64,000 nt of DNA, taken from positions 1 to 64,000 of the forward strand of contig JAJECE010000001.1 of NCBI GenBank assembly GCA_022822185.1, in the 5' to 3' direction. The stretch comes from Rhodothermales bacterium (GTDB taxonomy: Bacteria > Bacteroidota > Rhodothermia > Rhodothermales > Bin80). The translations under genes were made by a program, and so were the position numbers. Below the pieces are notes generated by a model that was not told the DNA's origin, ran no database searches, and worked only from the letters and a program-made list of their open reading frames with translations. Below are positions 45,186-52,700 of the stretch, in pieces (the first letter of the stretch is position 1; each line of letters begins with the position of its first letter).

Positions 45186-46934
45186 ATGGGATTTATCGCT
45201 GCACTGATTCTTATCATAGAAATTGGGGCGTTCGTTTTTCTGATATGGTGGCAGAAAAAAGTTTTTGGAGATTCCGACCGTGCTTTAAGAGAAATTGACC
45301 ATATCCTGAGTCTGAAAAAGTTTGACATCAAGGATGTCACCGCATCGGATATAGTCATTGATCAGTTTGATCGGATGGTGGAACTTCCCCTAGAGAAAAT
45401 CCGGTCATTTTCCAATGCTGCCCTTGTAGCCGGTATCGGGGGGACAATGGGTATTTTTCTTCTGGAGGCAATTTCCACAGGGCTATGGGTAGGTTATTCA
45501 AGAGATATAAGTTCCGTGTGGTTTGGGGCGATTATTTTGGGCCTCCTCCTTGCCTTGCTTTCCAGTTTAATTGGTGTCTTTAATCATCTCCACATTACAT
45601 CTAGTATATTGTCCACCGCACATGACCAGATAAGCAAGAAGGAAGCCGAACTACTGGATGCGCAGGCACAAGAGAAAGTCCCAGAATCCGAATTAAGTAA
45701 ACAACTAGAAGAGTTGACAGAGGCATGGAATGAGGCGGATGCTTTGGATCTTTTTGAGATGATTCCAGAGTTTCTTCAAGGGCAGACCGCCGTGATGAAT
45801 GATATGCAGAGGCGTTTTGGAGAACAACAGGCTATTGTTTGGGATGCATTGGAAAATCAGAAAGATGTTACCCAAAAAATCGACGAAGTGCTTATAGAAT
45901 TAAAGAATTATTCAAGGGAGCAGCAAGGATCCGTCGCAAAAATCCAGGCAGATCAGCAAAACTTGCTGGAGAGAGTTGATGATTCTCTAAGAAGACTGAT
46001 TAATGAAAGAAAATCCCTAACAACAGAAATTGAGCGGCTGCCCGGTAAAATCCAAAAATCAATTAACGCGGAGAAGATAGGCGAGATTTTTGGAAGGCAG
46101 GCAATAAACTATGTGAAGGGGTTGGAAGACGCTTTTCAGGAAACAGTGTTCCGGTTCGGGGAGTCGCTTAAAAGTAATCAAAAGCACCTGATCAACAGGA
46201 TTGTCAACGAGAATCAGGCAGTAATCAAACCCCTGTCCGAATTTACAGGAGAGGTTAAAAACAGTCTGGATCATCTGTTTAACAAGCTCGTCAGCGAGAA
46301 TCAGAGAATCATGGAGGGCTTTTCCGAATTCACAGATTCACTTGAAAATAGTCAGGCTATCCAGATCAATAAGCTCATCAGCGAGAACCAGACGGTAATC
46401 AATTCCTTATCCGAATTCATCAGATCGCTTGAAAGTAGTCAGGATCGTCGGTTCGGGAGTCTCGTCAGCGAGAATCAGAGAATCATTGATTCTTTATCCG
46501 AATTCACAGACTCACTTGAAAATAGTCAGGCTATCCAGATCAACAAGTTCATCAGCGAGAACCAGAAAATCGTTGATTCTTTCGGCGAACTTCGCGATAA
46601 AATGGAGGAGCATATTGTTAATCCTCTGGGAGGAATAGCTGTACGATTGGAGGAGACGGCGGCGACGATGCCTGGGGCTGCACAGCAGTTTGGGGATAAA
46701 TTACGAGAAGCCGTGCAAGTTCTATCGGGGATTCCAAAGGAATTAGAGGAAGTGGGGACGAATATCAACGAGGTGGTAGGTTCGACTACCGCGGAAGCGT
46801 TAGCCCCACTCTCTGACAAGATGAACAGATATATTGAAACTGTTCAGCATACACACGAGAGCCTGGAAAAAATTATCCAAGGCCTTGTTCATCTTATTCG
46901 GGACATGGTTAAGGAGATGGAAAGGGAAAAGTGA
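45186..46934 (+). CDS. MotA/ZorA-like membrane protein with repetitive coiled-coil tail
   Basis: The protein has 582 residues. Three transmembrane helices are at about 2-22, 76-100 and 111-133, the middle one opening with SNAALVAGIGGTMGIFLL, which recalls the GLLGTVxGI core of MotA/TolQ/ExbB-type proton-channel subunits. The long cytoplasmic tail is mostly coiled coil. Residues 341-456 are four tandem 29-residue units with consensus SENQ-I--LSEFT-SLE-SQ---NKL, plus a partial fifth. This layout (three helices, then a long tail) resembles ZorA of Zorya. The stop overlaps the next gene start (TGATG). It probably forms an ion-driven stator with the next protein. Confidence 0.7.
   Translation: MGFIAALILIIEIGAFVFLIWWQKKVFGDSDRALREIDHILSLKKFDIKDVTASDIVIDQFDRMVELPLEKIRSFSNAALVAGIGGTMGIFLLEAISTGLWVGYSRDISSVWFGAIILGLLLALLSSLIGVFNHLHITSSILSTAHDQISKKEAELLDAQAQEKVPESELSKQLEELTEAWNEADALDLFEMIPEFLQGQTAVMNDMQRRFGEQQAIVWDALENQKDVTQKIDEVLIELKNYSREQQGSVAKIQADQQNLLERVDDSLRRLINERKSLTTEIERLPGKIQKSINAEKIGEIFGRQAINYVKGLEDAFQETVFRFGESLKSNQKHLINRIVNENQAVIKPLSEFTGEVKNSLDHLFNKLVSENQRIMEGFSEFTDSLENSQAIQINKLISENQTVINSLSEFIRSLESSQDRRFGSLVSENQRIIDSLSEFTDSLENSQAIQINKFISENQKIVDSFGELRDKMEEHIVNPLGGIAVRLEETAATMPGAAQQFGDKLREAVQVLSGIPKELEEVGTNINEVVGSTTAEALAPLSDKMNRYIETVQHTHESLEKIIQGLVHLIRDMVKEMEREK
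46206..46640 (+). repeat. 87-bp tandem repeats within the MotA-like gene
   Basis: Units start at 46206, 46293, 46380 and 46467, each 87 bp, with a partial fifth from 46554. Units 2 and 4 are nearly identical at base level over the segment coding for EFTDSLENSQAIQINK, which shows recent duplication. Copy number would set the length of the cytoplasmic rod. Confidence 0.85.
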
Positions 46935-47590
46935 TGAGGCGGAAGCGGACTAGGGTTACGGTATGGCCCGCAATCACCGATTTGATGACGGCAATCCTGA
47001 TCATTGCATTTCTTTCGGGTACGGTTACGGTGGCCTACATCAATAATAATTCGGCCGATGATGGATTAGATAATCCAGAAATCGATGAGATGCTCCGTGA
47101 CTCAATAAGCGAATTGCAAACCCAGGTAGACAGCCTCCTGGATGTGTTTGACGAATATCTAAATGAATATCCAAGTGCTCAGTTGGTGATTGTTCTTAAG
47201 GACTCCATCGAGAATTTGCTGGACGATGAGGGGAAAATCGGGAGTCGCAGTTGCCTGGGCAGAGACGAAGATAAGCAGCCCAATTCCCCCATGACGATCC
47301 GAGTGAATCCAGCGGACTACCAAATTAGATTGAATACCCAACTCATAGAGTCTGGGTGGCATGGGTTACAGCAGTATGTTCGCCCGTATGATCAAAGAGA
47401 ACTCAGTGAATCCGAAATGATTGACTTTGCCAGAGAGATGTATAGACTAGGAGACGGGCGCATAGAAGGGAAGTGCAGATTCTTTGTGCGTCTAGAAAAA
47501 AGTGAGGAAGTGTCGCAGGAAGCGCTTGTGCTAAGGTGGAATAATTTGAAAGACTATTTTGCCGGGCTTACCAATCCGAGCGTACTGTAA
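46934..47590 (+). CDS. MotB/ZorB-like plug protein, last gene of the fusion operon
   Basis: The protein has 218 residues from ATG 46934. A basic N-terminus is followed by one transmembrane helix with the MotB-plug pattern VWPAITDLMTAILIIAFL; Asp16 lies where MotB and ZorB carry the proton-binding aspartate. A short coiled coil follows (ISELQTQVDSLLDVFDEYL). The C-terminal 100 residues (MTIRVNPADYQIRL, CRFFVRLE) are not an obvious OmpA-type peptidoglycan-binding domain. It pairs with the MotA-like protein encoded just before, with overlapping TGATG. It may anchor the stator in the periplasm through the vWA-like protein rather than the cell wall. Confidence 0.68.
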   Translation: MRRKRTRVTVWPAITDLMTAILIIAFLSGTVTVAYINNNSADDGLDNPEIDEMLRDSISELQTQVDSLLDVFDEYLNEYPSAQLVIVLKDSIENLLDDEGKIGSRSCLGRDEDKQPNSPMTIRVNPADYQIRLNTQLIESGWHGLQQYVRPYDQRELSESEMIDFAREMYRLGDGRIEGKCRFFVRLEKSEEVSQEALVLRWNNLKDYFAGLTNPSVL

Positions 47591-47922
47591 TATTAATAAT
47601 CGGCCTCTAGCTGTTCCTTGCGGTGTTCATCAGAGTCTCCAGATGTAGAGTGAATTATTATAATCCGGTTTTTCGTTTGGACGGGCGGTTAGATTCAGAG
47701 AAATTGGCTGACTCAGTGACTACCGACCATGTACGTGGAATATGAACGACTTTTAAGTCCTCCTTATAGGTACAGGCAGGGTTACTGACTGAAAACTGCG
47801 ATCAGTGACCGTCCGTTGTGGACGAAATTACGTCTTAGTCGTCATCGTCTTCCGCCCTAGTTGTTGCCGGACAGTTGTTCCTTGTGAACATTGACACAAT
47901 GATATTGTTGTACTTGTTGACA
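47591..47922. other. Gene-less stretch between the fusion operon and the DUF6932 pair
   Basis: These 332 bases contain only short open frames. I see no hairpin with a T-tract and no repeat. It probably holds the end of the operon transcript and the promoter of the next pair. Confidence 0.4.
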
Positions 47923-48360
47923 ATGTTACCAAACTTTAATTCGGAGACGGGTTATTTGCCATCAGGAACGTATCGGATGAACTGGACAAACTTCTCCGAC
48001 CACTTCGGTTTTAATGGGCATAGGTCTCGTTTGCTATGTGGGTTGCTTGCTGCTTTGAAGAACTTGGCTGATGCGGGATGTCGTTCCGTATTACTCAATG
48101 GCAGTTTTGTGTCCAACAAAGAATTGCCGGAAGACTACGACGGAGTCTGGTATACGATGGGTGTCAATGAAGATCTCCTTGATCCGGTATTGCTTGATTT
48201 TCGTCACCCTCGGTTTGCCATGAAATCAAAATACCAGGGTGAACTATTCCCGGCGGGAATCATGGCAGCCCCTGGAGTTACGTATGAGATTTTTTTCAAA
48301 ACGGACCGTAACAATATCCCGAAAGGAATCGTTCACATTGACCTTGCCACATTCCCATGA
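47923..48360 (+). CDS. DUF6932 family, nucleotidyltransferase-like protein
   Basis: The protein has 145 residues from ATG 47923. It opens with the family pattern YLPSGTYRMNWTNFSDHFGFN, continues with LLCGLLAALKNLADAGC and then LLNGSFVSNKELPEDYDGVW. The last segment has the nucleotidyltransferase layout GS (60-61) followed by Asp71-x-Asp73, the metal-binding pair of minimal nucleotidyltransferases. Such enzymes act as toxins or antitoxins in several systems. Its stop overlaps the next start as ATGA, so it is coupled to the XRE-ImmA/IrrE gene. An in-frame start at 47875 would add a hydrophobic tail and is less likely. Confidence 0.72.
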   Translation: MLPNFNSETGYLPSGTYRMNWTNFSDHFGFNGHRSRLLCGLLAALKNLADAGCRSVLLNGSFVSNKELPEDYDGVWYTMGVNEDLLDPVLLDFRHPRFAMKSKYQGELFPAGIMAAPGVTYEIFFKTDRNNIPKGIVHIDLATFP

Positions 48361-49808
48361 TTACCAACGATCAACAGTATAAGATCACCCGCAAGAAGGC
48401 GGATCAATTTCGTGAGGCGATTGAGAAACTTGTATCTAATCAGGCGAATCGTAAGGATATTTCACCTCGCCTGATTCAAGCAGAGCGTGAGGGGATGGAA
48501 AGTCAGCTGGCAGACCTTACAGCCGAACTGGATGAATATGATCGACTGAAGTCCCCAAGTTCTTCAAGACTCAGCGTCAATTCGTTTGACGAACTAGGTG
48601 AGGGACTGATCAAAGCACGAATTGCCAGTGGTCTGACCCAGCAGGATCTGGCTCTCCGAATGGGTTTGAAACAGCAGCAGATCCAGCGTTACGAAGCGAC
48701 GCGTTATGCATCTGCTAGTTACAGTCGCCTGCGTGAAGTAGCAGATGCCCTTGAATTGCACATAAGGAATGACATTTTTTTGCATGTGCAGCCTGGAAAT
48801 TTTCAAGCTCTCCTCAAGAAGCTTCGCAATGCCGGTCTGGAGAAAAAATTTGTATTAGATCGTTTGCTGACCTCGGGGGATAAATCCCTTGCTATGGGTG
48901 AAATTGAGACACAGGACGAAAACACTGCACTTGCTGCCAGAACTGCCGTGGTACTGAACCGTATCTTCGGTTGGAACACTGACGGTTTATTCGGTTCAGA
49001 CAGACTTGAACCACCGAAGTTCGCCACAGACGAAGCGAGATTTAAAATGCCTCCAAGGCGCAGGCAGGATGCCATTGATCTGTATGCAGCGTACGCCAAT
49101 TATCTTGCCGTACTCGTGCTGAAAGGATCAGAGTCTCTTCCCAGAGATACGGTACCTACCAACCCCGGTGTTTTTCGAAAATACGTACTCGAAAGATATG
49201 GCAGTATTAGTCTCCAAAATCTTTTGCACACCGCCTGGGATTTTGGTGTAGCCACCTTACCGCTGTGCGACTCCGGTAAATTTCATGGGGCGTGCTGGAG
49301 ATATGAACATCGTAATGTCATTGTATTGAAGCGGAATTCAGCCTACGAATCAAGATGGCAGTTTGATCTGCTACATGAGTTATATCACGCAGGTCAAATG
49401 CCGGATAACGATACGCTTGAGGTAATTGAGTTGGATAAAACAATGCCGGAGTACAGGGATTCTCCAGAAGAATTAGCCGCCAACAAATTCGCTGCCGATG
49501 TAGTTCTCAATGGCAAAGCTGATATTCTATTACAAGAGTGTGTCAGCACGGCGAAAGGGGAAGCTAGAAAAATGAAGCGTGCCGTTCAGACAGTCGCGGC
49601 CCGGAATGAAGTAGATGCTGGATTTCTCGCCAACTACGTTGCATTCCGTCTCTCAACCCAGGGGGAGAATTGGTGGGGAATGGCCGCTAATCTTCAAACT
49701 TCTGACAATGATCCATGGCGGACTGCACGTGATATATTCATTCAGCGTTTTCCCTACGAGATTGACAATAAACTTGACCGGCAGTTACTTGACCGAGCAT
49801 TGCACTAG
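48357..49808 (+). CDS. XRE regulator fused to ImmA/IrrE metallopeptidase
   Basis: The protein has 483 residues. An N-terminal coiled region (LIQAEREGMESQLADLTAELDEYDRL) as in HigA-like antitoxins precedes an XRE helix-turn-helix at about 80-130 (GLTQQDLALRMGLKQQQIQRYE). The C-terminal part is an ImmA/IrrE zinc peptidase with HELYH (His340, Glu341, His344) and a downstream EELAANKFAADVVL helix supplying the third ligand. Such proteins cleave a repressor or antitoxin on stress. Coupled translation with the DUF6932 gene suggests a toxin-antitoxin or phage-sensing pair. It converges on the AIPR gene with a 27-base gap. Confidence 0.85.
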   Translation: MITNDQQYKITRKKADQFREAIEKLVSNQANRKDISPRLIQAEREGMESQLADLTAELDEYDRLKSPSSSRLSVNSFDELGEGLIKARIASGLTQQDLALRMGLKQQQIQRYEATRYASASYSRLREVADALELHIRNDIFLHVQPGNFQALLKKLRNAGLEKKFVLDRLLTSGDKSLAMGEIETQDENTALAARTAVVLNRIFGWNTDGLFGSDRLEPPKFATDEARFKMPPRRRQDAIDLYAAYANYLAVLVLKGSESLPRDTVPTNPGVFRKYVLERYGSISLQNLLHTAWDFGVATLPLCDSGKFHGACWRYEHRNVIVLKRNSAYESRWQFDLLHELYHAGQMPDNDTLEVIELDKTMPEYRDSPEELAANKFAADVVLNGKADILLQECVSTAKGEARKMKRAVQTVAARNEVDAGFLANYVAFRLSTQGENWWGMAANLQTSDNDPWRTARDIFIQRFPYEIDNKLDRQLLDRALH

Positions 49809-49835
49809 TGTCTACCGTCAGCAGCGATTTTCGTG

Positions 49836-51689
49836 TTATTTGACAAGGCTCTCCCCGCTGGAGCTGCGAGTCACTTCTTCGGTTGGCACGAAATAGCGCC
49901 AGAAATCCCGTGTCAGTTCTCGGTTCATTTCAGGCATATCTCGTCTGAGGTGCGTCCAGAATTCCTTCTTTTTCGCCCATTCCGAGCAGTTGTCAATCGG
50001 TCTGTCGTCAAGGTATAAAACATCTCTGACGAAGGTTGCAATCAGGGCAAGCTGGTCTCGGAAGGAATCGTCAATTCCCTGATCTTTCCAGATTTTCTGG
50101 TGGTCCAACATCCTGTCCCTGTTTTTTCCGAGCACATTGGCGGTTGCGATTGTATATGCTACAATATTGGCTCGATACCCGCTCCGCTTCCGATACCAGT
50201 ACTGCCGTGAGATGAGTCGCTCGGTTTCTTTGAAAACGATGGCACGGGCGACCACCCTTTGATAATAGGTCTCGTCAAACTGCTCTGAGGACTCCTCCCA
50301 TGCCTTGCTGATCCTCTCCATATACTGGATAAAATTCTTCTGTGCCCCTAAGTTCACCCAAAACGGCTCTTCATCCCAGACATTCTCGAATTTAGCAAGA
50401 TCAGTCTTGGTGAATCTTTTAGGGTATTCCGTCTTGAATCGCTTCTTTTCTCCCGGGGTCATTCGGGATTGAGCATCCGCATATTGCCCCCGGGAGCGTT
50501 CATAGAACCACTTTGTCTCCTTAAACTGACCTTCAATGGCGGGAACCCATATACGGCGGGAGAATTGTTCCATCTGAACATGGAATGGATGATTTGACCG
50601 GAGGTCCGGAATGCTCACTCTATTCTGGGTGTTTGCATATTTGGCAATGTTGTGCACGATCTCCATGCTGCGGTTGTCGCTTATCTCAGAGAGTTTCATC
50701 TGGACGAAAACCTTGGACAGATCCGGCGGATTTTTGGCCTGAGATATGTGGTACAGCGAGGCGGTCGTCTGCCCGCCATTCACAATCTGGAGATCCCGGA
50801 TATGAATAATCCTGCTCCGGTCCTCATTGAGTTTAATATCCCGTGCAGTGGCGGTTATACCGTTGTTGTAGGCAAAAAAATTATGGGGTTCTTCGATCAG
50901 AGTATCACGAATGCCTTTATTTACATTTCCGCGTGCCTGCAGGAAGCATCGAACATTCTGCTCCAGCAGGCGTGCGCCGAACTCTTCATACAGACCCGCC
51001 AGAATTTTCCCGGAAATCACCACGAGGTAGGTGCGGAAAACATTGGTCCCCACATGTGCCCTGAGACATGGTAACCCTTGCTGAAACATGGCCTTGAAAT
51101 CCACATCAAGCGGTTCCTGACCTCCGCGTGAACAGTACTGCCGGTGCAGCCGTGAGATATCCCAGATGGAGTAGACTGCTTTAACACCGCTTAAATCGTG
51201 CGTATCAAGCACCTTTTTGTGTGTGCTCAGTTTCCGCTCAGAGGATAAGATGAAGTTGACGCGTCGGATCCGGTCTTTCCGGTCATAGATTCCGCGGGCT
51301 AACCGATACTCAGTTGCTGTTTCATCAAGATCCAGATGGAGATGGTTATTTCTGGCAGTCAGAAAAAATCGGCGGCATTTCCCAAACACACTTTCATAGT
51401 CTTTCTTGTTCAGTGATTCAAGTGCAATTCTGTTTTCAAAATCGGCAATATGCAGATCCAGTGTGGTGCCATCTTCATTGAAATAGAATCCATCCACCTT
51501 GATGCCGCCTTTTTTGCCGCTGTCCCGGTCGTAATAACAGGGTTCAAATCCATTAATCGCACCGGTCTCTTTCAGTTCTTCTGAGACTGTTTCAAGAAAA
51601 GTGCTGCGTTGAAAGTTGTTCCGGGTTTCTGCATCAATCTGCAATTGCCTGCGGAACTCGTTAAAATACTCCTCAAGTGTCAGTTGCAT
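49836..51689 (-). CDS. AIPR family abortive-infection protein
   Basis: The protein has 617 residues from ATG 51689 (MQLTLEEYFNEF). The AIPR core is clear: TYLVVISGKILAGLYEEFG, RDTLIEEPHNFFAYNNGITATA, LQIVNGGQTTASLYH and VHNIAKYANTQNRVSIPDL. AIPR proteins were named for abortive-infection phage resistance, and their exact activity is not settled. It is the last gene of the six-gene operon and overlaps the DUF4420 gene by 10 bases. An upstream start at 51704 is open but adds only five residues. Confidence 0.88.
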   Translation of the reverse strand: MQLTLEEYFNEFRRQLQIDAETRNNFQRSTFLETVSEELKETGAINGFEPCYYDRDSGKKGGIKVDGFYFNEDGTTLDLHIADFENRIALESLNKKDYESVFGKCRRFFLTARNNHLHLDLDETATEYRLARGIYDRKDRIRRVNFILSSERKLSTHKKVLDTHDLSGVKAVYSIWDISRLHRQYCSRGGQEPLDVDFKAMFQQGLPCLRAHVGTNVFRTYLVVISGKILAGLYEEFGARLLEQNVRCFLQARGNVNKGIRDTLIEEPHNFFAYNNGITATARDIKLNEDRSRIIHIRDLQIVNGGQTTASLYHISQAKNPPDLSKVFVQMKLSEISDNRSMEIVHNIAKYANTQNRVSIPDLRSNHPFHVQMEQFSRRIWVPAIEGQFKETKWFYERSRGQYADAQSRMTPGEKKRFKTEYPKRFTKTDLAKFENVWDEEPFWVNLGAQKNFIQYMERISKAWEESSEQFDETYYQRVVARAIVFKETERLISRQYWYRKRSGYRANIVAYTIATANVLGKNRDRMLDHQKIWKDQGIDDSFRDQLALIATFVRDVLYLDDRPIDNCSEWAKKKEFWTHLRRDMPEMNRELTRDFWRYFVPTEEVTRSSSGESLVK

Positions 51690-52684
51690 CGGTTCACGTT
51701 CCAAATTGTTTCAAGTGGGCAGATGAAAGGTTCTAGAGACTCAATCTGCAGCTGGTATTTCACATTCTGAATTCCATCGGGTATTTGAGACCGGATAATC
51801 CGGGGGAACTCATCGGTGATTTCGTATACGCGTATTTCAGCAATCTGCATGGATGGATTGTCATAGTAGGGGAGTTCCACATACCCGGCTTCGGCAAGTT
51901 TGGTCTGATACTCATCACGTACGGAGCTTCCAGTCAGATCACTTTCAATCCTCGTGACCATTTCGTTGAGTGAGATGGCCGAGGAGAGTTCAGAACTTTC
52001 AATGATACGATTTGCCGTGAGATACAGTTTTTCCGCCGGGCTCTCCAACTGGTTTTCGGAGGCGATGTTGAAAAGATTAGGCCCCTGATTCGAAATGGTT
52101 TTGATTTCTGCGGCCGTGTTTCCAAACACGAAGTCCTGATTTCCCCCCTTCGGTCCAATCCAGGCACTGAGTGCTTCATCGTGATTCAGGAGATGCGTGT
52201 AGAGCAGTTTGAGAAAATGCAGTTCTGCAAAAAGGCCGCGGACTTCCCAGGGAGACAGCAGGCGCGGTCTTTTTCCTGCAAGGAACCGCTGCCAGCGTTT
52301 TAACTGATTCAGCGCAATGGTCAGAGCAGTTCTCGAATTTGAAACATCACGGAGATTCCGCGTCAGTGGTTTGCAGAGTGCATAGAAAAGATCAAGATTG
52401 GAATGACTGGTTAGAGTGAGCACCAGCGTCTGCTCCTGTTTTCTTGAACGCTGACGCAGATCAACATCAATACCTTGAATGTTCAGATTTGCGTTCAGGA
52501 ATGCTTTCTGATGATCTCCTTCAAGTTCCGTAATGAGAAGGCAGTTCCCGTGCACATCTTTGCCCCAGAAAGTGGGGATCAGCGCATTGGAATATACGCG
52601 CCGAACATTGTAGTCTGCATCGGGCTGCCTGATGTCATCCCAGGGGGTGGTGTGCGGTTGAGATTCAGGATAGTCGGTTGTCAT
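51680..52684 (-). CDS. PD-(D/E)XK nuclease-motif protein, DUF4420
   Basis: The protein has 334 residues from ATG 52684. The nuclease-like core is visible: Glu154 in GLFAELHFL, Asp184 in GNQDFVF and the Glu193-x-Lys195 pair in AAEIKTI, matching the order of a PD-(D/E)XK active site. It is likely the DNA-cutting subunit of the operon, or one of two. The gene lies 16 bases after the Z1 stop and overlaps AIPR by 10 bases. A longer open frame up to 52792 would overlap the Z1 gene and shows no family similarity in its extra residues. Confidence 0.83.
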   Translation of the reverse strand: MTTDYPESQPHTTPWDDIRQPDADYNVRRVYSNALIPTFWGKDVHGNCLLITELEGDHQKAFLNANLNIQGIDVDLRQRSRKQEQTLVLTLTSHSNLDLFYALCKPLTRNLRDVSNSRTALTIALNQLKRWQRFLAGKRPRLLSPWEVRGLFAELHFLKLLYTHLLNHDEALSAWIGPKGGNQDFVFGNTAAEIKTISNQGPNLFNIASENQLESPAEKLYLTANRIIESSELSSAISLNEMVTRIESDLTGSSVRDEYQTKLAEAGYVELPYYDNPSMQIAEIRVYEITDEFPRIIRSQIPDGIQNVKYQLQIESLEPFICPLETIWNVNRCN

Positions 52685-52700
52685 AATAGGCGGTATGATT

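Noticed and set aside
37676-47590. Calling the operon a Zorya system
   Set aside because: Only a ZorA/ZorB-like pair is present. No ZorC, ZorD or ZorE is found, and the tubulin/actin fusion has no place in Zorya.
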